From contig CAWAND010000002.1 of the NCBI GenBank assembly GCA_963783335.1, positions 368,062-432,061 of the forward strand: a DNA stretch of 64,000 bases, written 5' to 3'. This document shows, piece after piece, positions 8,113 through 17,877 of the stretch. The translations under genes were made by a program, and so were the position numbers. Origin of the DNA: CAWAND01 sp963783335 (GTDB taxonomy: Bacteria; Chloroflexota; Anaerolineae; Anaerolineales; E44-bin32). Positions within the stretch are counted from its first letter, which is position 1. The number at the start of each line of letters is the position of its first letter. The notes beneath the pieces were generated by a model. The model saw only the letters and a program-made list of their open reading frames with translations, ran no database searches and was not told the origin of the DNA.

Positions 8113-9039
8113 ATGAGCAAAACAGTTGGGATTCTTCATCCGGGCTCCATGGGCGTCTCCGTGGCGGCTTCGGCCCAGGCGATTGGCCATCGCGTCATTT
8201 GGGTATCCGAGGGGCGAAGCGTGAAGACACGCGAAAGGGCAGAAGGTCAGGGCTTGGAGGACGCAGGGTCGGTTCAAGCCCTGTGCGACCAAAGCGAAGT
8301 CATCGTCAGCGTTTGCCCTCCGCACGCAGCCGAAGACGTGGCACACACTATCCTGGATTGCGGGTTCGAGGGCCTCTATTTGGACGCCAACGCCACATCC
8401 CCCCAGCGGGCTCGGAGAATCGGGCAAGCCATGGAGGCGGCCGGTGTGGACTTCGTCGATGGCGGGATCATCGGAGGGCCGGCTTGGCACCCGAACACGA
8501 CCTGGTTGTGTCTCTCAGGATGGAACGCCCATGCCGCTGCAGCGTGCTTTTCGGGAGGGATGCTCGAGGTCCAGGTCGTCGGTGACGAGGTCGGCTGGGC
8601 GTCGGCTCTGAAGATGTGCTACGGCGCCTACACCAAGGGCACAACGGCGCTCCTGGCGGCCATCTTGACGACAGCAGAGGTGTGGGGCGTGCGCCATGAA
8701 CTTGAACGCCAGTGGGCGCGTGACAATGCCGGTTTTGTGGATGCTACCAACGGGCGCGTTCGCCGCGTCACCGCCAAGGCCTGGCGTTTCGTCGGCGAGA
8801 TGGAAGAAATCTCTGAGACGTTCGAGGCGGCGGGCCTGCCGGGCTCGTTCCACCAGGCGGCGGCCGAAGTCTACCGCCGATTGTCAGATTTCAAGAGCCG
8901 AGACCAGACACCTGAGTTGGACGAAGTCTTGGCAGCATTGGGTGGGCCGGTTGTGGCGAAGGCGGGAAATCGCCAGCCGAGCGGGCCGACTGGTCAGGAC
9001 GCCGAAACGCAGGCAAGTTCATCGGATGTCTCGGCCTGA
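8113..9039 (+). CDS. NAD(P)-binding 6-phosphogluconate-dehydrogenase-like protein (DUF1932)
   Basis: This 308-residue protein has an N-terminal Rossmann domain (VGILHPGSMGVSVAASAQAIGHRVIW) with a HPGSMG dinucleotide loop in place of the usual GxGxxG. The phosphogluconate-dehydrogenase-like middle contains DANATSPQRARRIG and FVDGGIIGGPAW, and an all-helical C-terminal DUF1932 domain follows with the conserved LKMCYGAYTKGTTALLAA helix. It is probably a beta-hydroxyacid dehydrogenase-like enzyme of unknown substrate. ATG 8113 is preferred to upstream starts because the Rossmann strand begins five residues later. The last 30 residues are hydrophilic and probably disordered. Confidence 0.8.
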   Translation: MSKTVGILHPGSMGVSVAASAQAIGHRVIWVSEGRSVKTRERAEGQGLEDAGSVQALCDQSEVIVSVCPPHAAEDVAHTILDCGFEGLYLDANATSPQRARRIGQAMEAAGVDFVDGGIIGGPAWHPNTTWLCLSGWNAHAAAACFSGGMLEVQVVGDEVGWASALKMCYGAYTKGTTALLAAILTTAEVWGVRHELERQWARDNAGFVDATNGRVRRVTAKAWRFVGEMEEISETFEAAGLPGSFHQAAAEVYRRLSDFKSRDQTPELDEVLAALGGPVVAKAGNRQPSGPTGQDAETQASSSDVSA

Positions 9040-9542
9040 GGTTGGACCGGGCGTGGCATGCCGTTTGTGAGGGTGGGGCCCGCGAAGCAGATATGCGGGG
9101 TTTCGACGAGGACACCCCCGATCAGTGGTCGGGGAGTTGAGACCGTTCCTCCAAGGTTCCCCCCGCCCGAGGCGCGGCTGCCTCTCCCGGTTACGCACTG
9201 GGTTGTGAATTCGATGGTGCCATACTTGGTGACGAAACCCGTGATCGTGCCTAGCCCTGACCATGGATTGCGGCCAGGGACGGATTGGTTGTTGAATTGC
9301 GGGCAGCCTTCAACCGTGGACGGCTGTGTGTAGTGGGCGCTGCAGCTCTCCGCAGGGACGATGGCGGAGGAAAAGTCGCCAGACTCCGGATGGAGCGACG
9401 TCCTGAGTTGTGCAGTCTGCATGGCGCGGAACTCAGCGTAGGCAACGTCGGTAAGTTCTTCTTCGGTTCCACATGGTACGGGGACGTTCGGCACGGTCTG
9501 GCTGCCGCGCTACCTCCCTGTTTTGATTCGTCCCAGTCGGGT
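9040..9542. other. Region without a convincing gene
   Basis: A minus-strand open frame (9494-8994, 166 codons) exists here, but it overlaps the preceding dehydrogenase gene, has no recognisable motif and no ribosome-binding site. I do not call it. The segment lies immediately downstream of the truncated sigma-factor remnant and may be decayed coding sequence. Confidence 0.35.
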
Positions 9543-9665
9543 TCACGCCCGGATGTAGGTCTCCGAGGTGATGCCTTCGGCTTCAGACGGGTTGCCCGTC
9601 AGCCAGATGGCGAAACGGTAGACATCCCGGAAGTGTGCGTAACAGAGTTCGTCGAAGATCATCAT
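9543..9665 (-). pseudogene. N-terminal remnant of an ECF RNA polymerase sigma factor
   Basis: On the minus strand an ATG at 9665, preceded by GAGGAGAG, opens 40 codons ending at TGA 9543-9545. The translation contains YAHFRDVYRFAIWLTGNPSE followed by AEGITSETYIRA. This is unmistakably the region 2.1-2.2 start of a sigma-70 family (ECF) factor. After RA, where the family continues with W and region 2.3, none of the three frames resumes homology. The gene is therefore truncated to a fifth of its length, either by a rearrangement or by an assembly join near 9540. It cannot be functional as read. Confidence 0.7.
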
Positions 9666-9806
9666 GCGGATCTCTCCTCACAGAAGACGCGCACTGCTGA
9701 AGATGGTAGCGATGGATCGCTCGCCAGTGTGAAGGCCCAAGGTAGAATCTTCGTATGGGATCGCGCAGCCTGCCGCCTGGGCGCGGCTGAGGAGGCATAT
9801 CCAGCG

Positions 9807-10700
9807 TTGCAGGACTCACAGGTGGGTTTACGTCGCCGCTGGCCGGCGCATGGCTGGGTAGGGCTGGGGATGGTGGCCGTCTTCTGGCCGCTGAACTGGT
9901 TCTTGCCGGGCTTGCGAACACACCTGCTCTTCTTCCCGCTTTGGCTCGGCTACTGCCTGGCGGTAGATGCCCTGGTTGTTCTTCGCAAGGGAGACTCGCT
10001 CCTGACCCGCAGTCCCCACCGCTACGTCGGCCTGTTCCTGGTTTCTGTCCCAGCCTGGTGGCTATTTGAAGCGCTGAACATCCACACGGGCAACTGGGTG
10101 TACCAGGGCGCCAAGTACTTCACGCCGGCCCAGTTCGCCATCCTGGCGTCGATCAGCTTTTCGACGGTCATCCCGGCTGTGTTTGGGACGGCGGAGTTGG
10201 CCAGCACATTCGGCTGGCTCCGCCATACGAAGCCTGGGCCTAGGATCCCCAAATCAGGCACGGTACTGCTCGGTTTCTTCGTGGTCGGCTGGTTGATGCT
10301 GGCCTTGCTGATAATCTGGCCCAGGTTGTTTTTCCCATTCATCTGGTTGGGCCCTTACTTTGTGCTTGAGCCGATCAACGTCTGGATGGGCCACCGATCC
10401 CTGGCCACAACTGTGGACCGGCGTGATTGGCGGCCGGTCCTTGCCCTGTGGGTGGGTGTCTTGATTTGTGGCTTCTTCTGGGAATTCTGGAACTTCTATT
10501 CCTACCCCAAGTGGATTTACCACGTCCCCTATCTGGGTTTTCTGCACGTCTTCGAAATGCCGCTCCTGGGCTATGGCGGCTATCTGCCCTTCTCGCTGGA
10601 GCTGTTCGCCATCTACCAGTTCGTGGCCGGGCTCATCCGCAGGAACCCAGAGCGGACCTACGTGCACTTGGTGTCCGAGGCGGGGTCGCAGCAGGCCTGA
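9807..10700 (+). CDS. Polytopic membrane protein of unknown function
   Basis: The protein has about 297 residues with at least seven hydrophobic segments (for example GLGMVAVFWPLNWFLP, YVGLFLVSVPAWWLFEALNI, TVLLGFFVVGWLMLALLIIW and VLALWVGVLICGFFWEFWNF). It is rich in Trp, Tyr and Pro, with conserved-looking motifs EPINVWMG and WEFWNFYSYPKW. The open frame runs much further upstream but is not protein-like there. The TTG at 9807, eleven bases after GAGGAGG, is the best start. I do not recognise the family. The Trp/Asn-rich helices resemble small uncharacterised lycopene-cyclase-like or carotenoid-like membrane families, but this is only a resemblance. Confidence 0.7.
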   Translation: MQDSQVGLRRRWPAHGWVGLGMVAVFWPLNWFLPGLRTHLLFFPLWLGYCLAVDALVVLRKGDSLLTRSPHRYVGLFLVSVPAWWLFEALNIHTGNWVYQGAKYFTPAQFAILASISFSTVIPAVFGTAELASTFGWLRHTKPGPRIPKSGTVLLGFFVVGWLMLALLIIWPRLFFPFIWLGPYFVLEPINVWMGHRSLATTVDRRDWRPVLALWVGVLICGFFWEFWNFYSYPKWIYHVPYLGFLHVFEMPLLGYGGYLPFSLELFAIYQFVAGLIRRNPERTYVHLVSEAGSQQA

Positions 10701-10739
10701 AGGGAAAGGTCCCTCTGCCTACGAGGACTCTTGGGACTC

Positions 10740-11093
10740 CTAGGCCAGGACCGTGGTCTTGTCCGGCTTGTTGGGGACCATGCACAGGAACTCGAACGGT
10801 TCGTTGCCATCGTTCTGGTACCAGTGCGGTGTGCCGGCAGGGATGAAGACCACATCCCCTTTCGTGACCTCGAAGATCTTTTCACCAATCCCAATCTGGG
10901 CCTGACCGGCCAAGACATACTGTTCGTGCTCCACCAGGTTGGTGTGATTGGGCATGCCGCCCTGAGGTTGAATCACGAAACGGCGCATGGCGAAATTGGG
11001 CCCCTCGGAATCGGGAATCAGCACCTGCTTGGTGACGCCGGAGCCGGTCTCGATCTTCTCCGACTCAACGTCTTGAGTGTGTTTGACGGGCAT
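10740..11093 (-). CDS. Cupin-domain protein
   Basis: A 117-residue single-domain cupin. Motif 1 is around GGMPNHTNLVEHEQYVLAGQ (His50, His56 and Glu57 region), and motif 2 is GDVVFIPAGTPHWYQN with its His. These His/Glu residues form the usual metal site. AAGGAGAG precedes the ATG at 11093. Small cupins of this type bind metal and may act as sugar or small-molecule isomerases, dioxygenases or regulators. There is no context for a specific role here. It converges with the membrane protein gene, whose stop is only 40 bases away. Confidence 0.85.
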   Translation of the reverse strand: MPVKHTQDVESEKIETGSGVTKQVLIPDSEGPNFAMRRFVIQPQGGMPNHTNLVEHEQYVLAGQAQIGIGEKIFEVTKGDVVFIPAGTPHWYQNDGNEPFEFLCMVPNKPDKTTVLA

Positions 11094-11276
11094 GGCAGGC
11101 TCTCCTTGGACTGGTAACAGACAAAGGGCGGGGCGCGTCTCGGGCCCGCTCTTTCCATCATACCCCTCGCCGTTTCAGGAATTTGACGGAGAGTATGATC
11201 GGCAGAATCTGATTGTGGGGTGTCCGTTGTTTGTTCGACTGCGAAAGTCTGATTCCCGCCTTCCAAGCCAGCAGAT

Positions 11277-13217
11277 CTAGGGCTGGGTGCGTAAATCCTT
11301 TACTTCGCCCAGAACGACGCCGCCGCGTTCGACGGTCATCAGAACGGGAGCCTCCGGCAGGAGGTTGAGTTGGCCGCCCTTGCCGTCGCAAATCAGGGCG
11401 AAGTCTGGCGTCTGATCCTCTCCGACCGAGGTCATACGGATCAGATGTAGGTCCGACCGGGCGAATGCGGTTGCCTGGTCGATAATTCCAGCGTTGCCGA
11501 CCTCCACGGTGGCACCCTGCGGGGCGTGGTCGTTCAACCAGGTGGTGGCCTCCCGGTACGAAGTACACCAGTAGTCCGATTCAAAGCGCGCATACACGTC
11601 GCCGCCCAGCCCCGCCAGAGCGTTGTAGTAAATGTATTCATACGGGTGGAGGCGGATGATCCCCATCACGCCCGGGAGAAGGGTGAAGACGGCAACGAAG
11701 AGGCGCCACCGGCGATCCGGCAGCCATCGGAAGAGCTGCTCCAAGGCGAGTGCTGCCAACAAAAAGAAGGCGGGTATGGTGAAGAGAAACTGGCGAAAGT
11801 TGTTGTAGACAATCATCCCCGGCCGGAAGCTGGCGGCCACGGGTATTGCGAATGTGAGGAGCAGGCCTGCCACCTCAAACCGTGCTTGAGATGCCCCAAG
11901 CCAGCGCCAAGCTCCGGCGACGCCAACAAGCGCCAAGGCAATCACCGGCAACGTGAACTGCAGCAGCATCAATTCCGGAATGTAATACCAGGGCTGCTGG
12001 CCCTCGGAAAGAATGTGGCCGTTGAAGAGCATGATCCCATGCCATGGGAATTCGGAGAGGGTGACGACGGATTGAAAGTAGTGCTGGAAAGTGTCCTGCC
12101 ACAAGAAAGGCCAGGTGGCCAGACACGCCGTTACGGAGGTCGCCGTCAGAATCAGGATGTAGAGGATAGCCTTCCACTTGGATGGCGCGAATCGCAGATA
12201 AAGGACGCCAAGCACAAGGGCTGCCCACGGGGCGATCGAGCGTATTGAAGTGTCAAGGCCCATCATGACCCCTGCTCCCGCAACCAGCAGGTGGTCTTGA
12301 TTTGCGAGGACGAATGGGCGCACTTTGGGCCAAGCCGCCGAGGCCCAGCCGAACAAAGCCCCGAAGATGAGAACGAACGTGACGCCGCCCCTTGTCCAGG
12401 TGAAGGCGGTTTGCAGCTTGACTTCGTACAAATCCAAGGGCGTCTTGTAGGCATCCGTGGCGAAGATGTGGAACAAGGTCTGAATCAACCACGGCGCTTC
12501 ACCCCGGTAGGCCGCCGCCAGAATGGATTGCAGGAAAGGCAGCAGTCCTGTCCACAGCCATAGAGCCCCCAGGCCGGTGATGGTCAGGAAAGTCCATCCA
12601 AAGAGAAGCAGCCGCCTCCTTGTCCCAAGAGCACTGGAAGCGAGGTGCCTGTCTTGGTGGGAATCAGGGGGTGGCGCGGTGGAATGTCCGTTAGCTGCGC
12701 GTGGAACGGCGAGCACGCCAAGGGTGAGGCTGCCCAGAAAGAAGGCCATGAACGGCACATCTTTCGGGTTGATGAAGGCATGGCCTAGCAGGAGGGGTTG
12801 GGAGAAGAAGAGACCAGCGACCAGCCAGGCCACTGCTGCCCGCGCATAGCGACGGGTGAGCAATCCAATGAAGATGGTGGCCGTAATGAAGGATAGGTAG
12901 AAGATGAAGTGTCGGCCGTCTGTGGGGGTCCATCCCGACCGGAGCGTGTCGACCCACTCGCCGGCATAGTAGGAGAAGAACGAATAGAAAGGTCCGTGCT
13001 CTAGGGGATCAACCGAAGTGTCGTCAATGGCGCGCTGCCCTCGATAGATGTCAAGTATCTGGCGCCCATAACTGGCATGCTTAGGCTCATCGATCGATGC
13101 GCCGTAATCCCCTCCAACCACCAAACCGAAGGCGACCATCAAGAGAACCGCCAGCAGGACAAGCCGGCGGTGTTGCCTGGTTGAAATTCGACTGGCCTGG
13201 GGATGTTGGGCGGACAT
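11277..13217 (-). CDS. GT39/ArnT-like integral membrane glycosyltransferase
   Basis: The 646-residue protein has about ten to twelve membrane helices. The first extracytoplasmic loop begins GGDYGASIDEPKHASYGRQI, carrying the acidic Asp-Glu pair typical of GT-C glycosyltransferases of the GT39/PMT class. A conserved LLLGHAFINPKDVPFM segment follows. The C-terminal soluble part contains GDVYARFESDYWCTSYREAT. These enzymes transfer sugars from polyprenyl-phosphate donors outside the membrane, to lipid or protein acceptors that are not identifiable here. A second homologous gene lies just upstream on the same strand (14507-16396) with about the same architecture, so the two arose by duplication. 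Confidence 0.8.
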   Translation of the reverse strand: MSAQHPQASRISTRQHRRLVLLAVLLMVAFGLVVGGDYGASIDEPKHASYGRQILDIYRGQRAIDDTSVDPLEHGPFYSFFSYYAGEWVDTLRSGWTPTDGRHFIFYLSFITATIFIGLLTRRYARAAVAWLVAGLFFSQPLLLGHAFINPKDVPFMAFFLGSLTLGVLAVPRAANGHSTAPPPDSHQDRHLASSALGTRRRLLLFGWTFLTITGLGALWLWTGLLPFLQSILAAAYRGEAPWLIQTLFHIFATDAYKTPLDLYEVKLQTAFTWTRGGVTFVLIFGALFGWASAAWPKVRPFVLANQDHLLVAGAGVMMGLDTSIRSIAPWAALVLGVLYLRFAPSKWKAILYILILTATSVTACLATWPFLWQDTFQHYFQSVVTLSEFPWHGIMLFNGHILSEGQQPWYYIPELMLLQFTLPVIALALVGVAGAWRWLGASQARFEVAGLLLTFAIPVAASFRPGMIVYNNFRQFLFTIPAFFLLAALALEQLFRWLPDRRWRLFVAVFTLLPGVMGIIRLHPYEYIYYNALAGLGGDVYARFESDYWCTSYREATTWLNDHAPQGATVEVGNAGIIDQATAFARSDLHLIRMTSVGEDQTPDFALICDGKGGQLNLLPEAPVLMTVERGGVVLGEVKDLRTQP

Positions 13218-13645
13218 GCCTCGACCCCCTGTTCTGCGCCAATGTGGTAGTGCTGGGATCGGTGACCCTTGTTAACCCAGCGGAAGAGGCAGGTTGGCCA
13301 TTCTATCATGGGTGGAACCAGGTGGTCGTCACTCCACTTTGGGAAGGCGGAGGGAACCGGTGAGTGACCGGCATCGGGGGGCCATGCAGACTTAGCCGTG
13401 CCCATCTCGGCTGACCTTTGGATGGTACAGAACGGTCCGGTGCCGACCGTGCCTCTCGTGCCCGAGTTCTGACGCTCCAGTCAATAAGAAATCGACGCCA
13501 TGTGCGAAAGGGCAAGTCCGGAATTCAATGTTTCAAGGCAAATCAGGGTGCCTCATTCTGGGTGGATGCGTTTGCATGTTGCCGTGGCTGCCTGTCACGG
13601 CATACAATCTTGATATTGGTCGGCGATTGTCTTGGAGGTGGGGCG
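13218..13645. other. Divergent intergenic region
   Basis: This 428-base gap separates the minus-strand GT39-like gene from the plus-strand leucine-rich-repeat gene, so it should hold promoters for both. No clear hairpin, operator palindrome or short gene was found. The 3' end carries TTGGAGGTGGGG, the ribosome-binding site of the LRR gene. Confidence 0.45.
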
Positions 13646-14414
13646 ATGACCCTTCGGCGTTTGATAACGGTGGGGATCGCGTTGGCAGCGTTGACCTCCT
13701 GCCGAGCATCGGCTGATGTCTGTGATCGTCAGAGGAGCGTTCCGAGGAGCGAGTGCGCCGCTCTGAGAGCTTTCTATGAAAGCACCGACGGTCCGGGGTG
13801 GAAAGATCAGCGCGGCTGGCTCACAACTGAACAGGTCTGCGATTGGCATGGCGTCGTATGTACCAGCGGTCATGTGACGGCCATCTCACTCAATTACAAC
13901 GAACTGACTGGAAGTCTGCCGGCTCAGATTGGGGACCTACCCGAACTGCACACCCTCAGTGGCTACTTCAATCATCTGGCCGGCCCCCTGCCACCAGAAC
14001 TCGCCGAGGCAAGTCACCTGCAGCGGGTCATCCTGCACGACAACCTGCTCGAGGGCAGCCTGCCGCCCGAGTGGGGAGGCCTGACCGAGCTGGAACAAAT
14101 CGATCTGGGGAACAATCAACTTTCGGGCCCCATACCGGAGTTCTTGGGGCGGCATGCAAAGCTTGCTTGAGCTGCGCCTCGAGCGAAATCAACTCAGCGG
14201 CTTGCTGCCACCATCCTTCGGGCAACTTACTCAGCTGCAAGGGCTGATGCTCGACAATAACCCGCTGGAAGGTACCGTGCCGCAAGAGTGGGGCTCCCTG
14301 AACAACCTGAGGATGTTCAGTCTGTACGGGACGCAGGTTTCCGGACCGCTTCCGGCGGCATTGGAAGACGTTCCCGCCTCCGGATACGATCGGCTGAGGC
14401 TAGGGGGCCGTTGA
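13646..14414 (+). CDS. Secreted leucine-rich-repeat protein, frameshifted near 14168
   Basis: The gene starts at ATG 13646 after TTGGAGGTGGGGCG. The N-terminal signal or lipoprotein sequence (LITVGIALAALTSC) precedes a cap with CAALRAFYESTDGPGWK and a Cys pair CDWHGVVC. This is the plant-type LRR N-terminal cap also found in bacteria. About eight LRR units of the plant-like pattern LxGxIPxxLGxLxxL follow. Frame 0 ends at TGA 14168-14170. Skipping one base there continues AKLA with ELRLERNQLSG, exactly the expected repeat spacing. The corrected length is 255 residues. It presumably mediates binding at the cell surface. It lies between the two GT39-like genes in opposite orientation. Confidence 0.75.
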
Positions 14415-14439
14415 GGACAACGCCCCAACCATGCGGCAT

Positions 14440-14457
14440 TTGTGGCGGATTTCACAA
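14440..14457. promoter_or_regulatory. Palindromic operator-like site D (TTGTGG-N6-TCACAA)
   Basis: TTGTGGCGGATTTCACAA has one mismatch in the left arm. It lies in the 92-base gap between the ends of two convergent genes (LRR protein and GT39-like paralogue), where no promoter is expected. It shares GGATTTCACAA with sites G and H. Confidence 0.5.
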
Positions 14458-14506
14458 GCTAATGACCTCGTTCCAGTCTCTTGGAAATGAGCGCCGAGGT
14501 CCGTGA

Positions 14507-16396
14507 CTAGCGGGTTGCCCTAAGGTCTTTGACTTGCGCCAAAACTGCCCCGGCGCGGTTGACGGACATCAACACCCGGGCGTCTGGCCGGAGATTGAGC
14601 AAGCCTGAATGCCCGTCGCACACGATCGCCAAGGAAGCGGACGACGGCCCCGAGTTCAATCCCAGCCTGACGATCTTCAGATCTGGTCTGGCAAACGGTG
14701 TGACCTGCTCGGTAAACCCGGCGCTCCCCACGGCGACGATCGTCTTGGGTGGGGCGGTGGCATTCACCCAGCGCATGGCCTCCCTGTAGGAAGTGCACCA
14801 GTAGTCGGACTCAAACCGCGAATAGACACCGGGTGGGCTGCCAGCCAGGGCGTTGTAATAGATGTACTCATAGGGGTGTAGCCGTATCAGGCCGACGATA
14901 CCTGGGAGAAGAATGAGCACGGCCAACGCAGCTTGGAGACGTTTGCGCAGGCGCGAGCGTGCCGCTTCCAGCCCCACGCCTGCTAACAAGAAGAGAGCCG
15001 GCAACGTGAACAGGAACTGGCGGAAGTTGTTGTAAACGATGGTACCGGGCCGCAGGCTGGCCAACACTGGCAGCAGAAGGGTGGCACAGATGGCGACGAT
15101 TTCCAGTCGGGACCGGCGAGAAGGCGGCCGGAGCCAGAGCGCTGCCAGCCCCACTGCGGCAAAAGCCAGGACCGGTAGGGTGATCTGGAGCCCAATCAAT
15201 TTGGGGATATAGAACCATGGTTGCTGGCCCTGGTCGAGCAGCCGGCCGTTGAACAGAATGTCTCCTCTCCAGGGGAAATGGCTCAAGATCGTCAGAGAGT
15301 TCTAGGTAGTGCCTGATGGGGCTCTGCCAAAGGTACGGCCAGGCAGCTACGGCCGTTACGATCGTCGTCCCCACCAGGACAATCCCGGTCGTGAAAGACC
15401 TCCGCCGGAGCTCGAGGACATACAAGACAGCCAGCGGCAGGAGGACAAGGGGGGCGACGGACCTGATGGCTGTGGCGAGCCCGATGGCGATGCCGGCAGC
15501 AACTGCCATGGCCAGCCTCCGTCGGGCAGATGTGTCGGCCTCGGCAAAACCCCTAATCGAAATGGCCCAAGCTAGGAGAAGCGAAAACATAGCTGCAGCT
15601 GCAGCCCCCAGCCGGATGATGTCAAACCAAGTGGCCAGTCTGGCGAGATAGGCGTCCAAAGAAACGCTGGAAGCGTTGCGTGCCAGCAATCGGAAGGCGG
15701 CATTGATGGGTGCGGGACCACTTCCCCGATAGGCGGATTCAAGGATCTTCTGAGCCAGCGGCAGCCATCCGCTCCAGAACAGTAGCCCGGCGCTGAGAAG
15801 CATGCCCAGCATGCTGGCTGTGATCAGCGTCCAACGCCATCGGGCCCCGAGGGCCCATCGTATGGGTCGATCCTTGTCCTCCGAACCGTTGGGTGACGGC
15901 CGGGGAAGTGCCTGGACGCCGAGGGTCAGCCCGGCCAATGTCGCGGCCAGGAAAGGCGTGTCCTTAGGGTTGATGAAGGCATGTCCAAACAGGATGGGCT
16001 GAGTGAAAAAGGCGCCCGCAAGGAGCCAGGCTGTTGAGCGTCTAAAGTAGCGTCGGGAAAGGAGCCAAAGAAAGAACGTGGCGGCAACAAGCGAAAGATA
16101 ATCCACGAAATGGCGCCCGTCATAGGGGGACCATCCGGGCGCTAAGGTCAGCCACCAAGCCCCCAAGATCGTAGGCGACAACGAATAAAACGGACCGTTG
16201 AGTTCTAGGTCGACATGGTACTGATCAACAGGGAGCCGGCCCGCATAGACTCGAGTGTTTGTTCGCGTAGCGAACATGCCCCGGCTCATCAATGGAGACT
16301 CCGTAGTCTCCAGCGATCCAGAATCCAAGGCCAATCATCATCAGCCCGGCCAAGGCAGCCAGCCCAAGGTTCCTGAATCGAAAGTGGTGAGACCAT
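14507..16396 (-). CDS. GT39/ArnT-like membrane glycosyltransferase paralogue, two frameshifts
   Basis: Read on the minus strand, three consecutive frames give one protein homologous to the 11277-13217 gene. The N-terminal part is LGLAALAGLMMIGLGFWIAG followed by DYGVSIDEPGHVRYAN. The central part includes LFGHAFINPKDTPF and many membrane helices. The C-terminal part is FPWRGDILFNGRLLDQGQQPW followed by about 230 residues including YSRFESDYWCTSYREAM. The breaks lie near 16265 and 15290, and each is repaired by skipping one base. The total length is then about 620-630 residues, equal to the paralogue. The N-terminus is uncertain. An ATG at 16396 lies close to the first helix, but in a different frame. 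The gene may be intact in the organism if the extra bases are sequence errors. Confidence 0.65.
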
Positions 16397-17124
16397 AAGA
16401 CCTGTTCGAGTTCGGTTTGGCAGATGCGCCATGCAGTGGTCTCGCGCTTGGGCGTGTCCGGGGCGACAGTGGCCCCCCAACGTGTCCGAGAATGTGGAAG
16501 GTCGATCCATGTTATCACAGCAGTTTGAGGCGCCAATATGAGCCATGGCATGCCGTTTTGTGAGGGGTGACCATGCTCGGTCGTGCGGTCGGTGTCGCCC
16601 CTCTTCTGGGCTGTGGCTCCCCCAAGTCCAATGTAGACGTCTTGAATCGGCGTCGATACCCAAACGACCGTGGCCAGCATCATCTGAATGCACTCGAGCA
16701 CTAATTCTGAGGGCAACTGACGAAGTTGAATAAGGAGAGAGGTGGGAGCACGCTGATCGCGAAAGGGCGAAGAGTTGAGCGTGCATGAATGTTGCCGCTG
16801 CCATGCGCAGGCAACTTCCCATGTCCTAGGTGCTTTTCCCCGCTGCAGTTCTCCAGAACGGATCAAGGTGGACGGTGCGCAGCCGAGAGTAGTTCGCACC
16901 ACCGGTTCGGACGTGCCCTGCCAGACGCGGACTGGAGTTTGGTACAGTAAGAAGTGGCCGAGACATAGCAGTACTTCAACAGGATCGTCATCTCAGCTCA
17001 TGTTGCATGTGTCAGCCGGGGGCTACCCACGCCAGGTCATTGGCTGCCGGGTAGCCGCCTCGAGAGGGCTGCGTCTCTCGGCCGCTGTCGGTCCGCAATC
17101 ACAAGGAGGAGGGAAAGTTACGTT
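16397..17124. other. Intergenic region without a recognised gene
   Basis: About 700 bases upstream of both the minus-strand GT39-like gene and the plus-strand membrane protein. Open frames exist on both strands but none shows a known motif, sensible composition or ribosome-binding site. The last 25 bases carry AAGGAGGAGGG for the gene at 17125. Confidence 0.4.
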
Positions 17125-17799
17125 ATGACTGCTGGACACTTTGGACTCGCGGCTGTGATTAAGTCCAAGGAGATCAAGGTCCCGCTGTGGGCCCTGATGC
17201 TGAGCACGTACCTGCTGGATGTCATCTTCATTGTTCTGGCTGGATTTGGGATTGAGTCGTTCGCACCAGTCGATCCGGCCCACCCGGCCTACGGGCAGGT
17301 CGTCATCCATGCCTACTACACTCACTCGCTTGTTGGTGCATTCGTCATCGCCGCCATTGCCGGCGGGCTGGCGCGTTGGGCGTGGGGCCACCGTGCCGGT
17401 TGGGTGATCGGAGCCATGGTCTTCTCTCACTGGATCCTGGACCTTATCGTCCATCGCCCCGACCTGCCGATCCTGCCGGCCAACGTTGGCAATTTGCCCC
17501 TGTTGGGTTTTGGCTTGTGGCAGGTGCCGGCGGCAAGCGCGGTGGTCGAACTGGGATTGGCGATCGGCGGTGCGTACCTCTACTATCGAAGCGCAAAGCA
17601 CTCGCCGGCCGAGGCATCAGATCCGAGACATCTGCGGGCGCTGCTCGCCTCGGGGGTCACTGGTGTCCTGGTGGTCCTGCTCCTAGCGGCAGACGTTCTC
17701 AACATTTCTTTGCTCATCTCGTTGACTCTGATGCTCTTGCTGATTGTGCTGTGCGGTTGGCTGGACAGTCGCCTGAATTGGGCGGTCACACCGGCATGA
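17125..17799 (+). CDS. Polytopic membrane protein (possible metal-dependent hydrolase-like family)
   Basis: This 224-residue protein has about six membrane helices. Conserved-looking polar motifs sit at helix ends: TAGHFGLAAVIK at the N-terminus, HAYYTHSLVGAFVIAA, and FSHWILDLIVHRPDLP. The pattern of His and Asp (H..YTHS..., FSHWxLDxxxHRxD) resembles the YdjM/LexA-regulated membrane-bound metal-dependent hydrolase superfamily, in which similar His/Asp sets occur. The substrate is unknown. ATG 17125 has an excellent ribosome-binding site (AAGGAGGAGGG). The next gene, a YrdB-like protein, is 78 bases downstream and may be co-transcribed. Confidence 0.7.
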   Translation: MTAGHFGLAAVIKSKEIKVPLWALMLSTYLLDVIFIVLAGFGIESFAPVDPAHPAYGQVVIHAYYTHSLVGAFVIAAIAGGLARWAWGHRAGWVIGAMVFSHWILDLIVHRPDLPILPANVGNLPLLGFGLWQVPAASAVVELGLAIGGAYLYYRSAKHSPAEASDPRHLRALLASGVTGVLVVLLLAADVLNISLLISLTLMLLLIVLCGWLDSRLNWAVTPA

Positions 17800-17877
17800 C
17801 TGTCTTCCGAAAGCAGGCAGCCCGTGTCATCCGGGCGCAGTTTCCGGCTCACGGAAAGAGAGGCTAGGACTGAGACG

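Noticed and set aside
8994..9494. Minus-strand 166-codon frame after the sigma-factor remnant
   Set aside because: No motif or ribosome-binding site, and it overlaps the dehydrogenase gene. Could be decayed sequence, but coding cannot be supported.
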